A stretch of 64,000 nt of DNA from DASTBU01 sp035711845 (GTDB lineage Bacteria > Acidobacteriota > Vicinamibacteria > Vicinamibacterales > 2-12-FULL-66-21), in the NCBI GenBank assembly GCA_035711845.1, contig DASTBU010000122.1, positions 1 to 64,000 of the forward strand, in the 5' to 3' direction. Numbering within the stretch: position 1 is the first letter of the stretch; each line of letters starts with the position of its first letter. Shown one piece after another: positions 28,582 to 37,130 of the stretch. A program made the position numbers and the translations under genes. The notes beneath the pieces are model-generated. The model worked only from the letters and a program-made list of their open reading frames with translations. It ran no database searches and was not told the origin of the DNA.

Positions 28582-29059
28582 GGAGTTCTCGGTGCACGGC
28601 GCCGAAGACGCGTACGTGCTGCGCCGGCAGTTCACGAAGTTTCTCGTCCTCACCAGCCTCGGGATGCTCACCGGCAATGCCTGGATCTGGATGCGGTCTC
28701 TGTTCGCCGCGCCGCATCCCGAGTACGCCGAGGCCGTCGTGGCCACCGCGGCCGACGTGCCGGCCGGCGGCGTGAAGCTGTTCAGCTATCCCACGCCGGC
28801 CGACCCGGCGATCCTCGTTCGGAAGCCCGATGGCGGCCTCGTCGCCTACAGTCAGAAGTGCACGCACCTGTCGTGCGCCGTCTACTACTCCGCCGAACGC
28901 GACCGGCTGGAGTGCCCGTGCCATGAGGGGTACTTCGCGATCGATACCGGACGAGTGCTCCAGGGACCGCCGCCCAGGCCGCTGCCGCGCATCCGCGTCG
29001 AAGAACGCGAGGGCGTCATCGTCGCGACGGGGATCGACGTGCGGGGAGCACACGAATGA
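28538..29059 (+). CDS. Rieske [2Fe-2S] protein of the nitrate module
   Basis: A 173-residue Rieske protein. The cluster motifs are CTHLSC and CPCHEGYF. An N-terminal stretch YVLRRQFTKFLVLTSLGMLTG combines a Tat-like RRxFxKF with a membrane anchor. It would carry electrons between quinol and the reductase. A Rieske partner is not part of classical NarGHI or Nas enzymes. I chose the ATG at 28538, which overlaps the ferredoxin gene. Confidence 0.9.
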   Translation: MDRKDGSSKTPLWVEEFSVHGAEDAYVLRRQFTKFLVLTSLGMLTGNAWIWMRSLFAAPHPEYAEAVVATAADVPAGGVKLFSYPTPADPAILVRKPDGGLVAYSQKCTHLSCAVYYSAERDRLECPCHEGYFAIDTGRVLQGPPPRPLPRIRVEEREGVIVATGIDVRGAHE

Positions 29060-29334
29060 GCCGGCCGAGCGGTCCGGTTCGGCGGCGCCGCCGCGTGGCG
29101 ATCGACGCCGCGATGTTCTTCGTGATCGTGCTGTTGATGGTCCAGATGTGGCTGCTGACCGCGTCGCTGGAGTCCTACCTGGCCGGACATGCCGAGGTCG
29201 CGCTGCCGGGCGTCCTCGCCTCGCTCGTGTTGTTTCTCGCCTGCGCCGGGTTGTACGCCCTGGTGATCCGGCTCGATCGGGCGCCAGAACCCGAGGAACG
29301 GGCCTCGCAGTCGGGACCGTGGGTCATCGAATAG
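29056..29334 (+). CDS. Small two-helix membrane protein of the nitrate module
   Basis: A 92-residue protein with an Arg-rich start (PVRRRRRVAIDAAMF), two membrane helices (FFVIVLLMVQMWLLTASL; VLASLVLFLACAGLYALVI) and an acidic tail. It overlaps the Rieske gene by four bases, so it is probably an accessory subunit of the same membrane complex. I do not recognise a characterised family. Confidence 0.75.
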   Translation: MSRPSGPVRRRRRVAIDAAMFFVIVLLMVQMWLLTASLESYLAGHAEVALPGVLASLVLFLACAGLYALVIRLDRAPEPEERASQSGPWVIE

Positions 29335-29518
29335 ATCCTCGTTCTACCCAGGAATCACTGCAGTTGTCACTGAACGGGCTGATGGCCATGACGATTACCA
29401 CGATGAGCACGATGAGACATCTGCCACAGATTCATCGTGTTCTTCGTTTCTTCTGTGGGGGCCTCGGCCGGCTAGTGAACCCGTTTCCATGCGGCGGCGT
29501 CTTGCTGGATGGACCGCG

Positions 29519-30076
29519 ATGAATGGATGGGCTGCGGCCTCGCAGGACCTCGTGACAGCCGGGGACACGCTCGAACGGGAGTTCGGCGAGCGGCTGCGGG
29601 AGTCTTCATCTCTTGCCTTCCGCGTGGCCTATGCCGTACTCCGCCATCGCGAAGACGCCGAGGACGTGGCGCAGGAAGCGTTCGTCAGGGCGCACGCCCG
29701 GATCGGGCAGCTCAGGGACCGCGCGCGGTTCAAGGCGTGGCTGGTCCGGATGTGCTGGCGGCTCGCCATCGATCGCATCCGGTCCGAGAAACGGCGAGCC
29801 CTGCGCGAATCGGTGGTGGCCGACGACGGGTCGCCGTCGGCGGAACAGGTCGCGGCCGCGCGCGAGCGCGCGCGCCGGCTGTGGGCGGCGATCGATGCGC
29901 TCCCGGAGAAATTGCGGATCGTGGTGGTCCTCGCCGCGATGGAAGGCCACGACGTCGCGGAAGTCGCACGACTCCTCGACGTGCCTGACGGGACCGTGAA
30001 ATCGCGGCTGTTCCTGGCGCGAAAGCGCCTTGCGGAGGCGCTGACATGTCTCGCGGACGATACGACGCGGAACTGA
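29519..30076 (+). CDS. ECF RNA polymerase sigma factor
   Basis: An alternative sigma factor of 185 residues. Region 2 is LAFRVAYAVLRHREDAEDVAQEAFVRAHARI; region 4 is AIDALPEKLRIVVVLAAMEGHDVAEVARLLDVPDGTVKSRLF. I chose the ATG at 29519 because GGATGG lies six bases upstream; an in-frame ATG at 29489 would add ten residues. Its 3' end overlaps the next gene, an apparent anti-sigma factor. The 29335-29488 spacer shows a short CACGATGAG direct repeat and nothing else clear. Confidence 0.9.
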   Translation: MNGWAAASQDLVTAGDTLEREFGERLRESSSLAFRVAYAVLRHREDAEDVAQEAFVRAHARIGQLRDRARFKAWLVRMCWRLAIDRIRSEKRRALRESVVADDGSPSAEQVAAARERARRLWAAIDALPEKLRIVVVLAAMEGHDVAEVARLLDVPDGTVKSRLFLARKRLAEALTCLADDTTRN

Positions 30077-30699
30077 GCGGCTACGCGTCGCCCACGGAGC
30101 TCGAGGGCGCGTTGCGGGCCGAATTGTCCGCCGCGCCCTCGCCTGATTTCGAGGCGCGTGTGATGCGCCGGATTGCGGACCGGAGTGCCACGCGGAGCAG
30201 GCGCCGGATCGTATATGCGCCGCTGGCGGCAGCCGCACTCGTCGTCATCGCGACCGCGCTGGTCGTGCAGCGCACGCACCCGAAGGATGACAAGCCGTCC
30301 ATCGCGCCTTCTCGGACGACGTCGCCGCAGTGGGCGCCGCCTGGATCGGATCCGCAGGTGGCCTTGCCGCCGGTCCCGCCGGCGAATCCTCCCGCGGCCA
30401 CACCGCTCACGAATCGGTCCAGGCGGAATATCCCGCGCGCGGTCCGTCCCCTGGCCGCACGATCGTCTTCGAGCGCAGCGCCCGAACCCGAAGTCATCGT
30501 ACCCCCCGGGCAGGCAGACGCCATTCGACGGCTGGTCCGTGCGATCGCGGAAGGCAGGCTGGCGCCACCACCGGTTCTCGAACCCGGTGCCACCGGCGTG
30601 CCTGCGGCGGTGCCCGTGCAGCCGTTGACCATCCAGCCGATTCTCGTTTCAGCGGCAGAGGACCGGGGCGGACCCACCCCGTTCGTTCGCCCGCAATGA
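30046..30699 (+). CDS. Putative single-pass anti-sigma factor
   Basis: A 217-residue protein with a cytoplasmic N-terminus of about 55 residues, one membrane helix (YAPLAAAALVVIATALVV), and a Pro/Ala-rich exported region ending in QADAIRRLVRAIAEGRL. It has no zinc-finger motif. The 31-base overlap with the sigma gene and the topology argue for an anti-sigma role; this is inference from position, not from a recognised domain. Confidence 0.7.
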   Translation: MSRGRYDAELSGYASPTELEGALRAELSAAPSPDFEARVMRRIADRSATRSRRRIVYAPLAAAALVVIATALVVQRTHPKDDKPSIAPSRTTSPQWAPPGSDPQVALPPVPPANPPAATPLTNRSRRNIPRAVRPLAARSSSSAAPEPEVIVPPGQADAIRRLVRAIAEGRLAPPPVLEPGATGVPAAVPVQPLTIQPILVSAAEDRGGPTPFVRPQ

Positions 30700-30710
30700 A
30701 GGAGCAGGCC

Positions 30711-31265
30711 GTGAAGAGAACCCTGACGATCATCAATTCGGTGGCGCTGATCGCACTACTGGTTGCGCCCGACGCAAGCTTCGCGCAGGAGAAGACGACG
30801 GCCGAGCTCGTGCCGCTCAAGATTCAGCTCGTCATCTCGCGCACGGCCGGTGAGAAGAAGATCAGCAGCCTGCCGTATACGTTGTGGGTCACGGCGAATG
30901 GGCGGGGGGAGACCCAGCTTCGGATGGGCGTACAGGTCCCTGTCCCGCAGCGATTCGCACCGAAGGAAGGGGAACCCGTACAGTCCTACAGCTATCGAGA
31001 CGTGGGGACGAACATCGACTGCTCGGCGACCACCACCGCCGACGGCCGGTTCAACGTGACCATCACGCTGAACGATTCCGCGATCCAGTTCGATTCGAAG
31101 GAGGCCTCGGGACAGGGTGTGAGCGGGGTGCCGTCCTTCCGGAACTTCACCTCGCGCTTCGGCATCCTCTTGAAGGACGGTCAGACGGCGCAGTACACGT
31201 CGGCCACAGATCCTGTCAGCGGGGAGGTCTTGAAAGTGGACGTGACGCTGAATGTGCTGAAGTGA
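30711..31265 (+). CDS. Exported protein of the sigma operon, unknown function
   Basis: A 184-residue protein with a clear signal peptide (RTLTIINSVALIALLVAPDASFAQ) and a beta-rich mature part (YTLWVTANGRGETQLRMGVQVP). I chose the GTG at 30711 because AAGGAG lies six bases upstream; an ATG at 30696 overlapping the previous stop is the alternative. It is the third gene of the sigma/anti-sigma unit and may be a periplasmic sensor or a target. No family recognised. Confidence 0.78.
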   Translation: MKRTLTIINSVALIALLVAPDASFAQEKTTAELVPLKIQLVISRTAGEKKISSLPYTLWVTANGRGETQLRMGVQVPVPQRFAPKEGEPVQSYSYRDVGTNIDCSATTTADGRFNVTITLNDSAIQFDSKEASGQGVSGVPSFRNFTSRFGILLKDGQTAQYTSATDPVSGEVLKVDVTLNVLK

Positions 31266-31283
31266 CTGGATCGACGCCCGTTT

Positions 31284-31307
31284 CCCAACTCCCTACTCCC
31301 AACTGCC
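31284..31307 (+). repeat. Short CAACTCC/CTACTCC heptamer array
   Basis: Units CAACTCC, CTACTCC, CAACTGCC sit just after the stop of the exported protein gene, between convergent genes. The seven-base period matches the other arrays in the window. Confidence 0.55.
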
Positions 31308-31349
31308 ACGCAGAGTTCCGCGGGCGCTGGGCGTTCGCGAAGCGCGGCG

Positions 31350-31985
31350 TCATGCTGGGCGTTTGTTCGCTTCCTGGACCGGCGTCTGCTGGAGAACGAG
31401 CTGGATGAGATCGCCGCTGGACGGCACGTCGTACGCCCGCTCCGGGACGGCGAGCAGCGAACGCACGCGCTGCCACCCGAAGGCCGGCACTCGCGCCGAA
31501 CAGGCGGCGGCGATCGGATAATACGTGAGGGCAATCGCACCGCTGACCATCAGGAAGTCGAAGCCCGTCGCGATCGAGAGGAGCCAGCCCAGGCCCAGGA
31601 CGGCGCCGAGTTCCACCATCGCGGCGAGCAGTCGGCGCGCGGCACCGACAAGCGCCTCGGTTCGATCCTCGACGAACGTCAAGCGGAGCGCGCTCCCGGG
31701 TCGGGACGCCGGAGGCCGGGCGACAGCCGGTGCTCCTTCCTCGGGAAAGAGCTCGAGCAATTCAGCCAGCACCTCTTCAGGGGACAGCTCGATGGCCCCG
31801 GCGTATTCACGGACGAACGACCGGCGGTAGATTCCTCCAGGCCATTTCGAGAGATCGCCCCGTTCGAGATCGGCAAGCAGGGGCCGCCCAATTCTCGTGG
31901 ACGAGGCAATCGCCTCCAGCGAGATGCCGAGGCGCTCTCGCTGCGATCGAAGCCGCCGGCCGAAGCTCTGTGTTGCGGTGTTCAT
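31350..31985 (-). CDS. RodZ-like helix-turn-helix membrane protein
   Basis: A 211-residue protein. The N-terminus is an HTH_25/XRE-type domain typical of RodZ (FGRRLRSQRERLGISLEAIASSTRIGRPLLADLERGD...WPGGIYRRSFVREYA). Two hydrophobic segments follow (MVELGAVLGLGWLLSIATGF; LMVSGAIALTYYPIAAA). It could be a cell-shape factor or a membrane-bound regulator. The start at MNTATQSFG overlaps the stop of the small upstream gene (TGATG); the longer upstream frame is not HTH-like. Confidence 0.82.
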   Translation of the reverse strand: MNTATQSFGRRLRSQRERLGISLEAIASSTRIGRPLLADLERGDLSKWPGGIYRRSFVREYAGAIELSPEEVLAELLELFPEEGAPAVARPPASRPGSALRLTFVEDRTEALVGAARRLLAAMVELGAVLGLGWLLSIATGFDFLMVSGAIALTYYPIAAACSARVPAFGWQRVRSLLAVPERAYDVPSSGDLIQLVLQQTPVQEANKRPA

Positions 31986-32191
31986 CAGTTCTCCGTCCGA
32001 TGCACCGACAGCCATCGCTGGCTGACGCTGCCGAATTCGCTGGAACGGCGAATCAACCGCCGCCGAAACCCCCGTCTTGCCACGGCGATGGCAACCACCA
32101 GCGCAACGCCTGCAACGAGCAGTCCCGCCATCAGCACTGGATGCATCCTTGAAAAGGAACCCAGTGAAGATACGTCCATGGCGCCCCGCAC
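31985..32191 (-). CDS. Small single-pass membrane protein
   Basis: A 68-residue protein with one strong membrane helix (PVLMAGLLVAGVALVVAIAV) followed by a basic stretch (RRGFRRRLIRRSSEF). It overlaps the start of the RodZ-like gene by one base, which suggests a real coupled gene. The ribosome site is weak; starting at MDVSSLG would shorten it by four residues. Function unknown. Confidence 0.55.
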   Translation of the reverse strand: MRGAMDVSSLGSFSRMHPVLMAGLLVAGVALVVAIAVARRGFRRRLIRRSSEFGSVSQRWLSVHRTEN

Positions 32192-32553
32192 GGCAACCGA
32201 TTTTACGAGGCCCCGGAAGAATCAAAAGGACGGAGGGACCGGGCAGGGCGCCAGCCGGCGACCCCGGACAATCCGGCCTTTCGGGCCGCTTCTCCCCCGG
32301 ATGGCGGGATTTGTGCCAGTCTGTCGTGGGACGAGCTGAGCGACCAACGGGCGGGAGTCTGCAATGACGCAGGCAAGCAGAGGCGCCAGCTGAGGTGTTG
32401 CTCGCCCGCCGACGGGCCGCAGACTGACCCGGAATCCGTGCACAGCTTCACCAGTTGGCCGCGAGTCGCCGCGCGGCGCGATCAAGGACTTCGAGCCCAA
32501 CGAAGGCCCTGTCTCTGCGAAGCCGGAGTCCACCGACAGCCGACCGCGTCTGT
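32192..32553. other. Gene-free spacer
   Basis: No gene supported. It holds an inverted pair AGTCTGC/GCAGACT within GC-rich sequence around 32356-32424, and the CCAGTTGGCCGCG motif at 32451-32483 that also occurs at 21679-21730. Confidence 0.5.
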
Positions 32554-33345
32554 TTACCGCGCCTGAGACCACCGCGCGACCACGTCAGGGCTCAGGCGCC
32601 GCGCTGCCCGGAGGAATCGCAGCGCTCGATCGAACCGTCTGGCCCGCGCGGCATCCCACGCGAACCCGTACGCGCTTCGAATCGACTCGGGCAGCAAGCC
32701 GATCGTGATCAGCCGGTGAAGCGACCCGCCGGGAAACGGAACCCTGCTGATGCGCGGCGTCAGCACGCCGTCGGCGATGTCCCGCGCCTCCCGCGTGATG
32801 GCCAGCACGCCGCTGCGGTAAACATTCTCCGTGTATTCGCAGAGCGCCCGCCACGTTCTCGGCGCGCGCGCGGCGTCGCCACCGAGCGCAACGAGCGTAG
32901 GCGCGGACTCGGCACAGAACGCGTCGAGCTCTTCAGGTGCGAGCGGCGCGACCAGCCGCTGGTACATGTCGGGGATGGAGTCGAGCAAGGTGGCGTGGAC
33001 CCACAGCAGTAGTTCCGGATCCTCTGCGGAGTAGGGTGTACCGGCGGCAAACGGACCGGCCGGCCGCGGAAGCGTGCCGCGGACGGTCCGGTGGATGCCG
33101 CGGATGCGCGCCAGCGTCGCCTCGCGCGCCGGGTCGTCACCGAACGTCAGGCTGAGCATCGCGCCGATCGTGTGATGGGCGCGCTGTGCGGCCGCGCCTG
33201 CGCCGCCCCGGAACGTACTGTGCTGCGCGACGCCTGTCGCGACGAGCGGGTGCGCCATCTGCAGCAGGATCGCGCGCGACCAGCTCAGGATCACGAAGCG
33301 CTCGCCGTTCAGCCTCCGCGCTATGACTGGAATACTCAAATTCAA
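32554..33345 (-). CDS. MpaB-family oxygenase (DUF2236)
   Basis: A 263-residue protein with the blocks of the ER-bound oxygenase MpaB/rubber oxygenase (Lcp) family: LLQMAHPLVATGVAQHS, RIRGIHRTVRG and LLLWVHATLLDS. The histidines in these blocks are candidate haem or metal ligands. Members with known activity are oxidative; the substrate here is unknown. It lies just downstream of coxE in the same direction, separated by an inverted heptamer array, so it may not belong to the cox unit. Confidence 0.85.
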   Translation of the reverse strand: MNLSIPVIARRLNGERFVILSWSRAILLQMAHPLVATGVAQHSTFRGGAGAAAQRAHHTIGAMLSLTFGDDPAREATLARIRGIHRTVRGTLPRPAGPFAAGTPYSAEDPELLLWVHATLLDSIPDMYQRLVAPLAPEELDAFCAESAPTLVALGGDAARAPRTWRALCEYTENVYRSGVLAITREARDIADGVLTPRISRVPFPGGSLHRLITIGLLPESIRSAYGFAWDAARARRFDRALRFLRAARRLSPDVVARWSQAR

Positions 33346-33353
33346 CCTATATT

Positions 33354-33426
33354 CGTAGTCCGTGGTCCGTGGCCCGCAATTCGGCGTCTCGGCAACCGGC
33401 CGAACGACTACGGACCGTGGACTACG
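33354..33426. repeat. Inverted TCCGTGG heptamer arms
   Basis: The left arm 33354-33376 reads CGTAGTCCGTGGTCCGTGG. The right arm 33401-33426 contains CTACGGACCGTGGACTACG. The core between them is about 24 bases. The structure sits between coxE and the MpaB-like gene and could act as a processing or stop signal. Confidence 0.8.
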
Positions 33427-33444
33427 ATCAAGTCAGTTTATTGA

Positions 33445-34629
33445 TTATTTGATCCTCATTACACGTGCGAGCCGCGCCAGATCCGCGGGATCCTTCACCG
33501 ACATGAACGTCGTCACGTACGGCCGCGCCGCGGTCATTCCGAGCGCGGTCGGCTCGTAGCCCGGCGTCTCGAGAAGGGGATTCAGCCAGACGACCGCCGT
33601 CGACAAACGCGACAGGCGCGCCATCGCGTCGCGAATCAGCCGCGGATCGCCCACGTCGAGGCCATCGCTCGCGATGATGACGACCGTGTCCCGCCCGAGC
33701 AGCCGCTCGCCGTGGAGGTGCAGGAACTGACGCAGACATGCGCCGATCGTCGTGCCGCCGCCCCAGGCGTCATGCAGCGTCAGACTCTGCGGCTCGCCGG
33801 CGGCCGCACGGCGCACGTCGCGCGTGACGCGGCTCAGGGACGTCGAGAAGGTGAACACCTCGACGTTCAGGGTGACGCTCCCCAGGGCAACCGCCGTCTG
33901 CAGCGCCGGCCTGGCGTAGGGCTCCATGGAGCGGCTGCCGTCGATCAGGAGCACGAAGCGCGGCCGTCGGCGCGGCCGCGCCCGCCACCGCGGCATCACC
34001 ACGTCGCCGCCGGTATGCAGGCTGGTCCTGAGGGTGCGGCGCAAGTCGAAGCGCTGCCCGCGCCTCGCCGGCCGCCACCGCCGCGAGCGCCCGGCGCGCA
34101 CCCGGCTGACGAGCATCGCAGCCGCATCGCGCCAGGCGCGATCCGCGGGCTCGATGAGCGGTGCGGTCCCTTCGGCTTCGAATGGGCTGTAGCTCGCACG
34201 CAGCAGGCCGGCCGCGCCCTCGGCGTCGGCAACGTCGCGAACCGGGCCCCGGGCATCGGCGGCCGCTGGCTCGATCTCTTCTGCGGCCGATTGCGCCGAC
34301 CAATCCGTATCGGCACCGTCGCCGCCCTCGCTGGGCGAATCGCGCGGCAAGGCCTCCGGAAGACCCGCGATCTCGTCGAGCGGAGGGGCCTCCACCACCG
34401 CGAAGAATCGATCGAACGCCTGATCGAAGGCGCGCGCGTCTTCGAGCTTTCCGGCGAGGACCGGCCGAAGCACGTTGCGGACGGCGCGCTCATCGCCGAG
34501 TTCGGCGATCTCCAGCGCGCGGGCAGCATCCTGCAGCTCGCGCGGGCCGATGCGGAATCGATAGTCGCGGCGGAGCATCGCGCAGAACGCCGCGAGGTTC
34601 TCGGGAAGGCTCTGGAAGGGATACGTCAC
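33445..34629 (-). CDS. coxE: CoxE-like VWA-domain protein
   Basis: A 394-residue CoxE-family protein. The C-terminal half is a von Willebrand A domain with MIDAS motif LLIDGSRSME and the downstream HDAWGGGTTIGACLRQF and IIASDGLDVGD blocks. With the CoxD ATPase it inserts or matures the Cu-Mo site of CO dehydrogenase (known for Oligotropha). The GTG at 34629 overlaps the coxD stop (GTGA). It is the last gene of the cox unit. Confidence 0.9.
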   Translation of the reverse strand: MTYPFQSLPENLAAFCAMLRRDYRFRIGPRELQDAARALEIAELGDERAVRNVLRPVLAGKLEDARAFDQAFDRFFAVVEAPPLDEIAGLPEALPRDSPSEGGDGADTDWSAQSAAEEIEPAAADARGPVRDVADAEGAAGLLRASYSPFEAEGTAPLIEPADRAWRDAAAMLVSRVRAGRSRRWRPARRGQRFDLRRTLRTSLHTGGDVVMPRWRARPRRRPRFVLLIDGSRSMEPYARPALQTAVALGSVTLNVEVFTFSTSLSRVTRDVRRAAAGEPQSLTLHDAWGGGTTIGACLRQFLHLHGERLLGRDTVVIIASDGLDVGDPRLIRDAMARLSRLSTAVVWLNPLLETPGYEPTALGMTAARPYVTTFMSVKDPADLARLARVMRIK

Positions 34630-35573
34630 GTGCCCGGTGTGGAGACCGACCCGAGGCCGAAGTCGGTTTCGAGGCTGTGGCCGCCCGGTTTCAGCTCGGT
34701 CGGGCCCTGAAGCACCGGCTGCAGCGCCTCGCGGTGCGATTCCAGTACCTGATGATCGTCGCGGACCTTGAGGACGCAGCCGAGCGTCTGCTCCAGGGCG
34801 GCCTCGTCGAGGTGATCCCGGTGCAGGTTGATGAGCGCGCGCGCCCAGTCGAGGCTCTCGGCCACGCCCGGAGCCTTCTGCAGCGGCAGGCCGCGAAACA
34901 CCTGCATCGAACGCGCGATCTGCTCCGCGAGGCGCTCGGAGAGTCCCGGGATGCGCGCGTGGAGGATCGCGATCTCTTCGTCGAGCGTCGGATACGGAAT
35001 CCAGAAGAAGAGACAGCGCCGGCGCAGCGCATCCGACAGCTCGCGCGTCCGGTTGCTTGTGAGGATCACGTGCGGCGCGTGCCGCGCGCGGATCGTGCCC
35101 AGCTCGGGGATCGTCACCTGCCACTCGGCGAGCACCTCGAGCAGGAACGCCTCGAACGCCTCGTCCGCACGATCGATCTCGTCGATGAGCAGCACCGGCG
35201 GCTGGTCCTGCACGATGGCCTCGAGCAGCGGGCGCTTCAGCAGGAACCCCTCGCTGAAGATCTGCGCCTCCCGCTCTTCGACGCTCCCGCCCTCCCCTTC
35301 GCTCATGCGGATCCGGAGCATCTGCCGCGGATAGTTCCACTCGTAGAGCGCGGTCAGCGCGTCCAGGCCTTCGTAGCATTGGAGCCGTATGAGACGCGTG
35401 CCGAGCGCGTCGGCAAGGACCTTTGCGCTCTCGGTCTTCCCGACACCCGCCGGCCCTTCGATGAGCAGCGGCTTCCCGAGCGCGAGCACCAGTTGGAGGA
35501 CCGTGGCGAATGCGTCGTTGACGATGAAGCCGCGTTCGCGGAAGCGGGCGCGGATCGCCTCGGCATCGATCAT
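34626..35573 (-). CDS. coxD: CoxD-like MoxR AAA+ ATPase
   Basis: A 315-residue AAA+ ATPase. Walker A is EGPAGVGKTESA near residue 40, Walker B is VLLIDEIDRADEAFEAFLLE, and sensor 1 is VILTSNRTRELSDALRRR. In CO oxidisers CoxD works with CoxE to build the [CuSMoO2] centre of CoxL. The start overlaps the XdhC-YHS stop (ATGA). Confidence 0.93.
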   Translation of the reverse strand: MIDAEAIRARFRERGFIVNDAFATVLQLVLALGKPLLIEGPAGVGKTESAKVLADALGTRLIRLQCYEGLDALTALYEWNYPRQMLRIRMSEGEGGSVEEREAQIFSEGFLLKRPLLEAIVQDQPPVLLIDEIDRADEAFEAFLLEVLAEWQVTIPELGTIRARHAPHVILTSNRTRELSDALRRRCLFFWIPYPTLDEEIAILHARIPGLSERLAEQIARSMQVFRGLPLQKAPGVAESLDWARALINLHRDHLDEAALEQTLGCVLKVRDDHQVLESHREALQPVLQGPTELKPGGHSLETDFGLGSVSTPGT

Positions 35574-36568
35574 GCGCGTGAGGCCAGAAACGGCGCCGGA
35601 TCCTTGACGAACTGCGTCCGGCACTGCGCGCAGCAGAAATAATAGGTAGCGCCGCCGACCTCGGCCGTGTGTCGGGCCGTCGCGACCTCGACCTCCATGT
35701 GGCAGACGGGATCGATCGCCACCGCGGAGGTCGCCGGCACCGCTTGTGGACGCTCGGTCGCCTCCGCGTCGAGCGTCTGCGTCGGCCGGCTCTGCACGAT
35801 CTCGGCGAGGATCGACAGCGCCACTTCCGGCGCGGTTCTGGCGCCGAGATCCAGGCCCGCGGGATTTCGAATCGTGTCCACGCCTGCCACCCCGCTGTCG
35901 GCGAGATACGTCTTCACCGTGCCGCCGCGCTTGCGCGACGCGACGAGCCCGACGTAGGCGGCGCCAACCCGCAGGACCGTCTCGAGCGCCTGCTCGTCGT
36001 AGTGCCCCTGCGATGCCACGACAGCGGCGGCCTCGCCGGCTCCATCTTTCATCACGGCCTCGAGCGACTCGAGCGGCGCGACGGTGAACCCCATTCTGGC
36101 CGCCGCCTGTTCGTAGTCCTGCAGCTCGTGGGCATCCACGACGCGAACGACGTCGTAGTCGAGGGTCAGGGCCGTGCGCGTCAGTGCGTCGGCGACCGGG
36201 GTCGTGCCGACAACCACCAGACGACGTGGACGAACGCTCGGCTCCACGTACACATCCACGGCCCCCTCCGAGACACACATCATCGGTACGATCACGTGTT
36301 CAGGGTCCGAACTGTTCGCGGCGGAGGCGTCGGGCCTGATCGACACGAGCCGTGCGTGACGGAGGTGAAGGCATTCGAGCGCCTGCTTACGGATGATCTC
36401 CCGCGAGCACGCGCCGCCGATGAACCCTTCCATCCGGCCGTCGGCGTAGACGATCGCGCGATCGCCCAGGTGCGCGGACACAGGCGCCTGGCGGCCGACG
36501 ACCGTGGCCGTTGCAAAACTCTGCCCTTCACGCCGAAGCGCCGTCACTTTGTCGAGAAAGTCGCGCAC
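35570..36568 (-). CDS. XdhC/CoxF-like protein with C-terminal YHS domain
   Basis: A 332-residue fusion. The N-terminal XdhC_CoxI domain shows GRMEGFIGGACSREIIRKQA. A Rossmann domain follows (RRLVVVGTTPVADALTRTA; YVGLVASRKRGGTVKTYL). From about residue 285 there is a YHS/TRASH metal-binding domain with cysteines in DPVCHMEVE and YFCCAQCRTQF. XdhC proteins bind molybdenum cofactor and deliver the sulfurated form to the enzyme. The YHS part could carry a metal such as copper, needed by form I CO dehydrogenase; that is inference. Confidence 0.88.
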   Translation of the reverse strand: MRDFLDKVTALRREGQSFATATVVGRQAPVSAHLGDRAIVYADGRMEGFIGGACSREIIRKQALECLHLRHARLVSIRPDASAANSSDPEHVIVPMMCVSEGAVDVYVEPSVRPRRLVVVGTTPVADALTRTALTLDYDVVRVVDAHELQDYEQAAARMGFTVAPLESLEAVMKDGAGEAAAVVASQGHYDEQALETVLRVGAAYVGLVASRKRGGTVKTYLADSGVAGVDTIRNPAGLDLGARTAPEVALSILAEIVQSRPTQTLDAEATERPQAVPATSAVAIDPVCHMEVEVATARHTAEVGGATYYFCCAQCRTQFVKDPAPFLASRA

Positions 36569-36588
36569 CGATCTAATGATAGCGAAAT

Positions 36589-36646
36589 CGGGGCTCGGGG
36601 CTCGGGACTCGGGGGCTCGGGGGCCCGGGGCCCGGGCCTCGGGGCT
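36589..36646 (-). repeat. GGGGCTC heptamer array
   Basis: Units GGGGCTC, GGGGCTC, GGGACTC, GGGGGCTC and GGGCCC variants fill the gap between coxG and the XdhC-YHS gene. The same unit family recurs in the opposite orientation at 46394-46437. Confidence 0.8.
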
Positions 36647-36652
36647 GTGGCG

Positions 36653-37099
36653 TCAGGCCGTCAGTTTCTCCCGGACATTCGCGAACGTCTGCGTGATCAG
36701 CTTCTGCGCTTGCGCATCGAGCACGCGGCCGCCGACGGCGGCGACGGGACCGCGCATGATGGCGGAGCCGGTCCACTTCAGCGTCGTGTTGCCGGCTTCA
36801 GCGGGCACGATGTCGGCACCCGCCATCATATCGATGGCGCTGCCCAGCCCGCCGCCCGAAATCTTCATGTTCATGCGCCGCGCCGCCTCGTCGGGCTGCA
36901 GCTCGAACTTGAACCTCAACTTCCCGCGCACAGGCCCCAGAGCCACTCCCACGACGGCGTCGAAGTGGGTCCGATCGTGGACCGTCACCTCCTTGACCTC
37001 CGGAAGGCACTGCCCCACCTTCTCGGGATCGTTCACGAAGGACCAGACCGCCGAAGGAGCCGCCGGGATCTGCTCCTGTCCGCTGTATTGAAGGTTCAA
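36653..37099 (-). CDS. coxG: CoxG-like SRPBCC protein
   Basis: A 148-residue CoxG-family protein of the START/Bet v1-like fold (SAVWSFVNDPEKVGQCLPEVKEV; ITQTFANVREKLTA). CoxG proteins help anchor CO dehydrogenase to the membrane or hand electrons to quinone. The start is TTG at 37099 with GGAGA upstream. The gap to coxL holds a MITE-like element; the gap after it holds a heptamer array. Confidence 0.88.
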   Translation of the reverse strand: MNLQYSGQEQIPAAPSAVWSFVNDPEKVGQCLPEVKEVTVHDRTHFDAVVGVALGPVRGKLRFKFELQPDEAARRMNMKISGGGLGSAIDMMAGADIVPAEAGNTTLKWTGSAIMRGPVAAVGGRVLDAQAQKLITQTFANVREKLTA

Positions 37100-37130
37100 A
37101 GGTGTTCTCCGCCGGGGCGTGGCGCACGAA

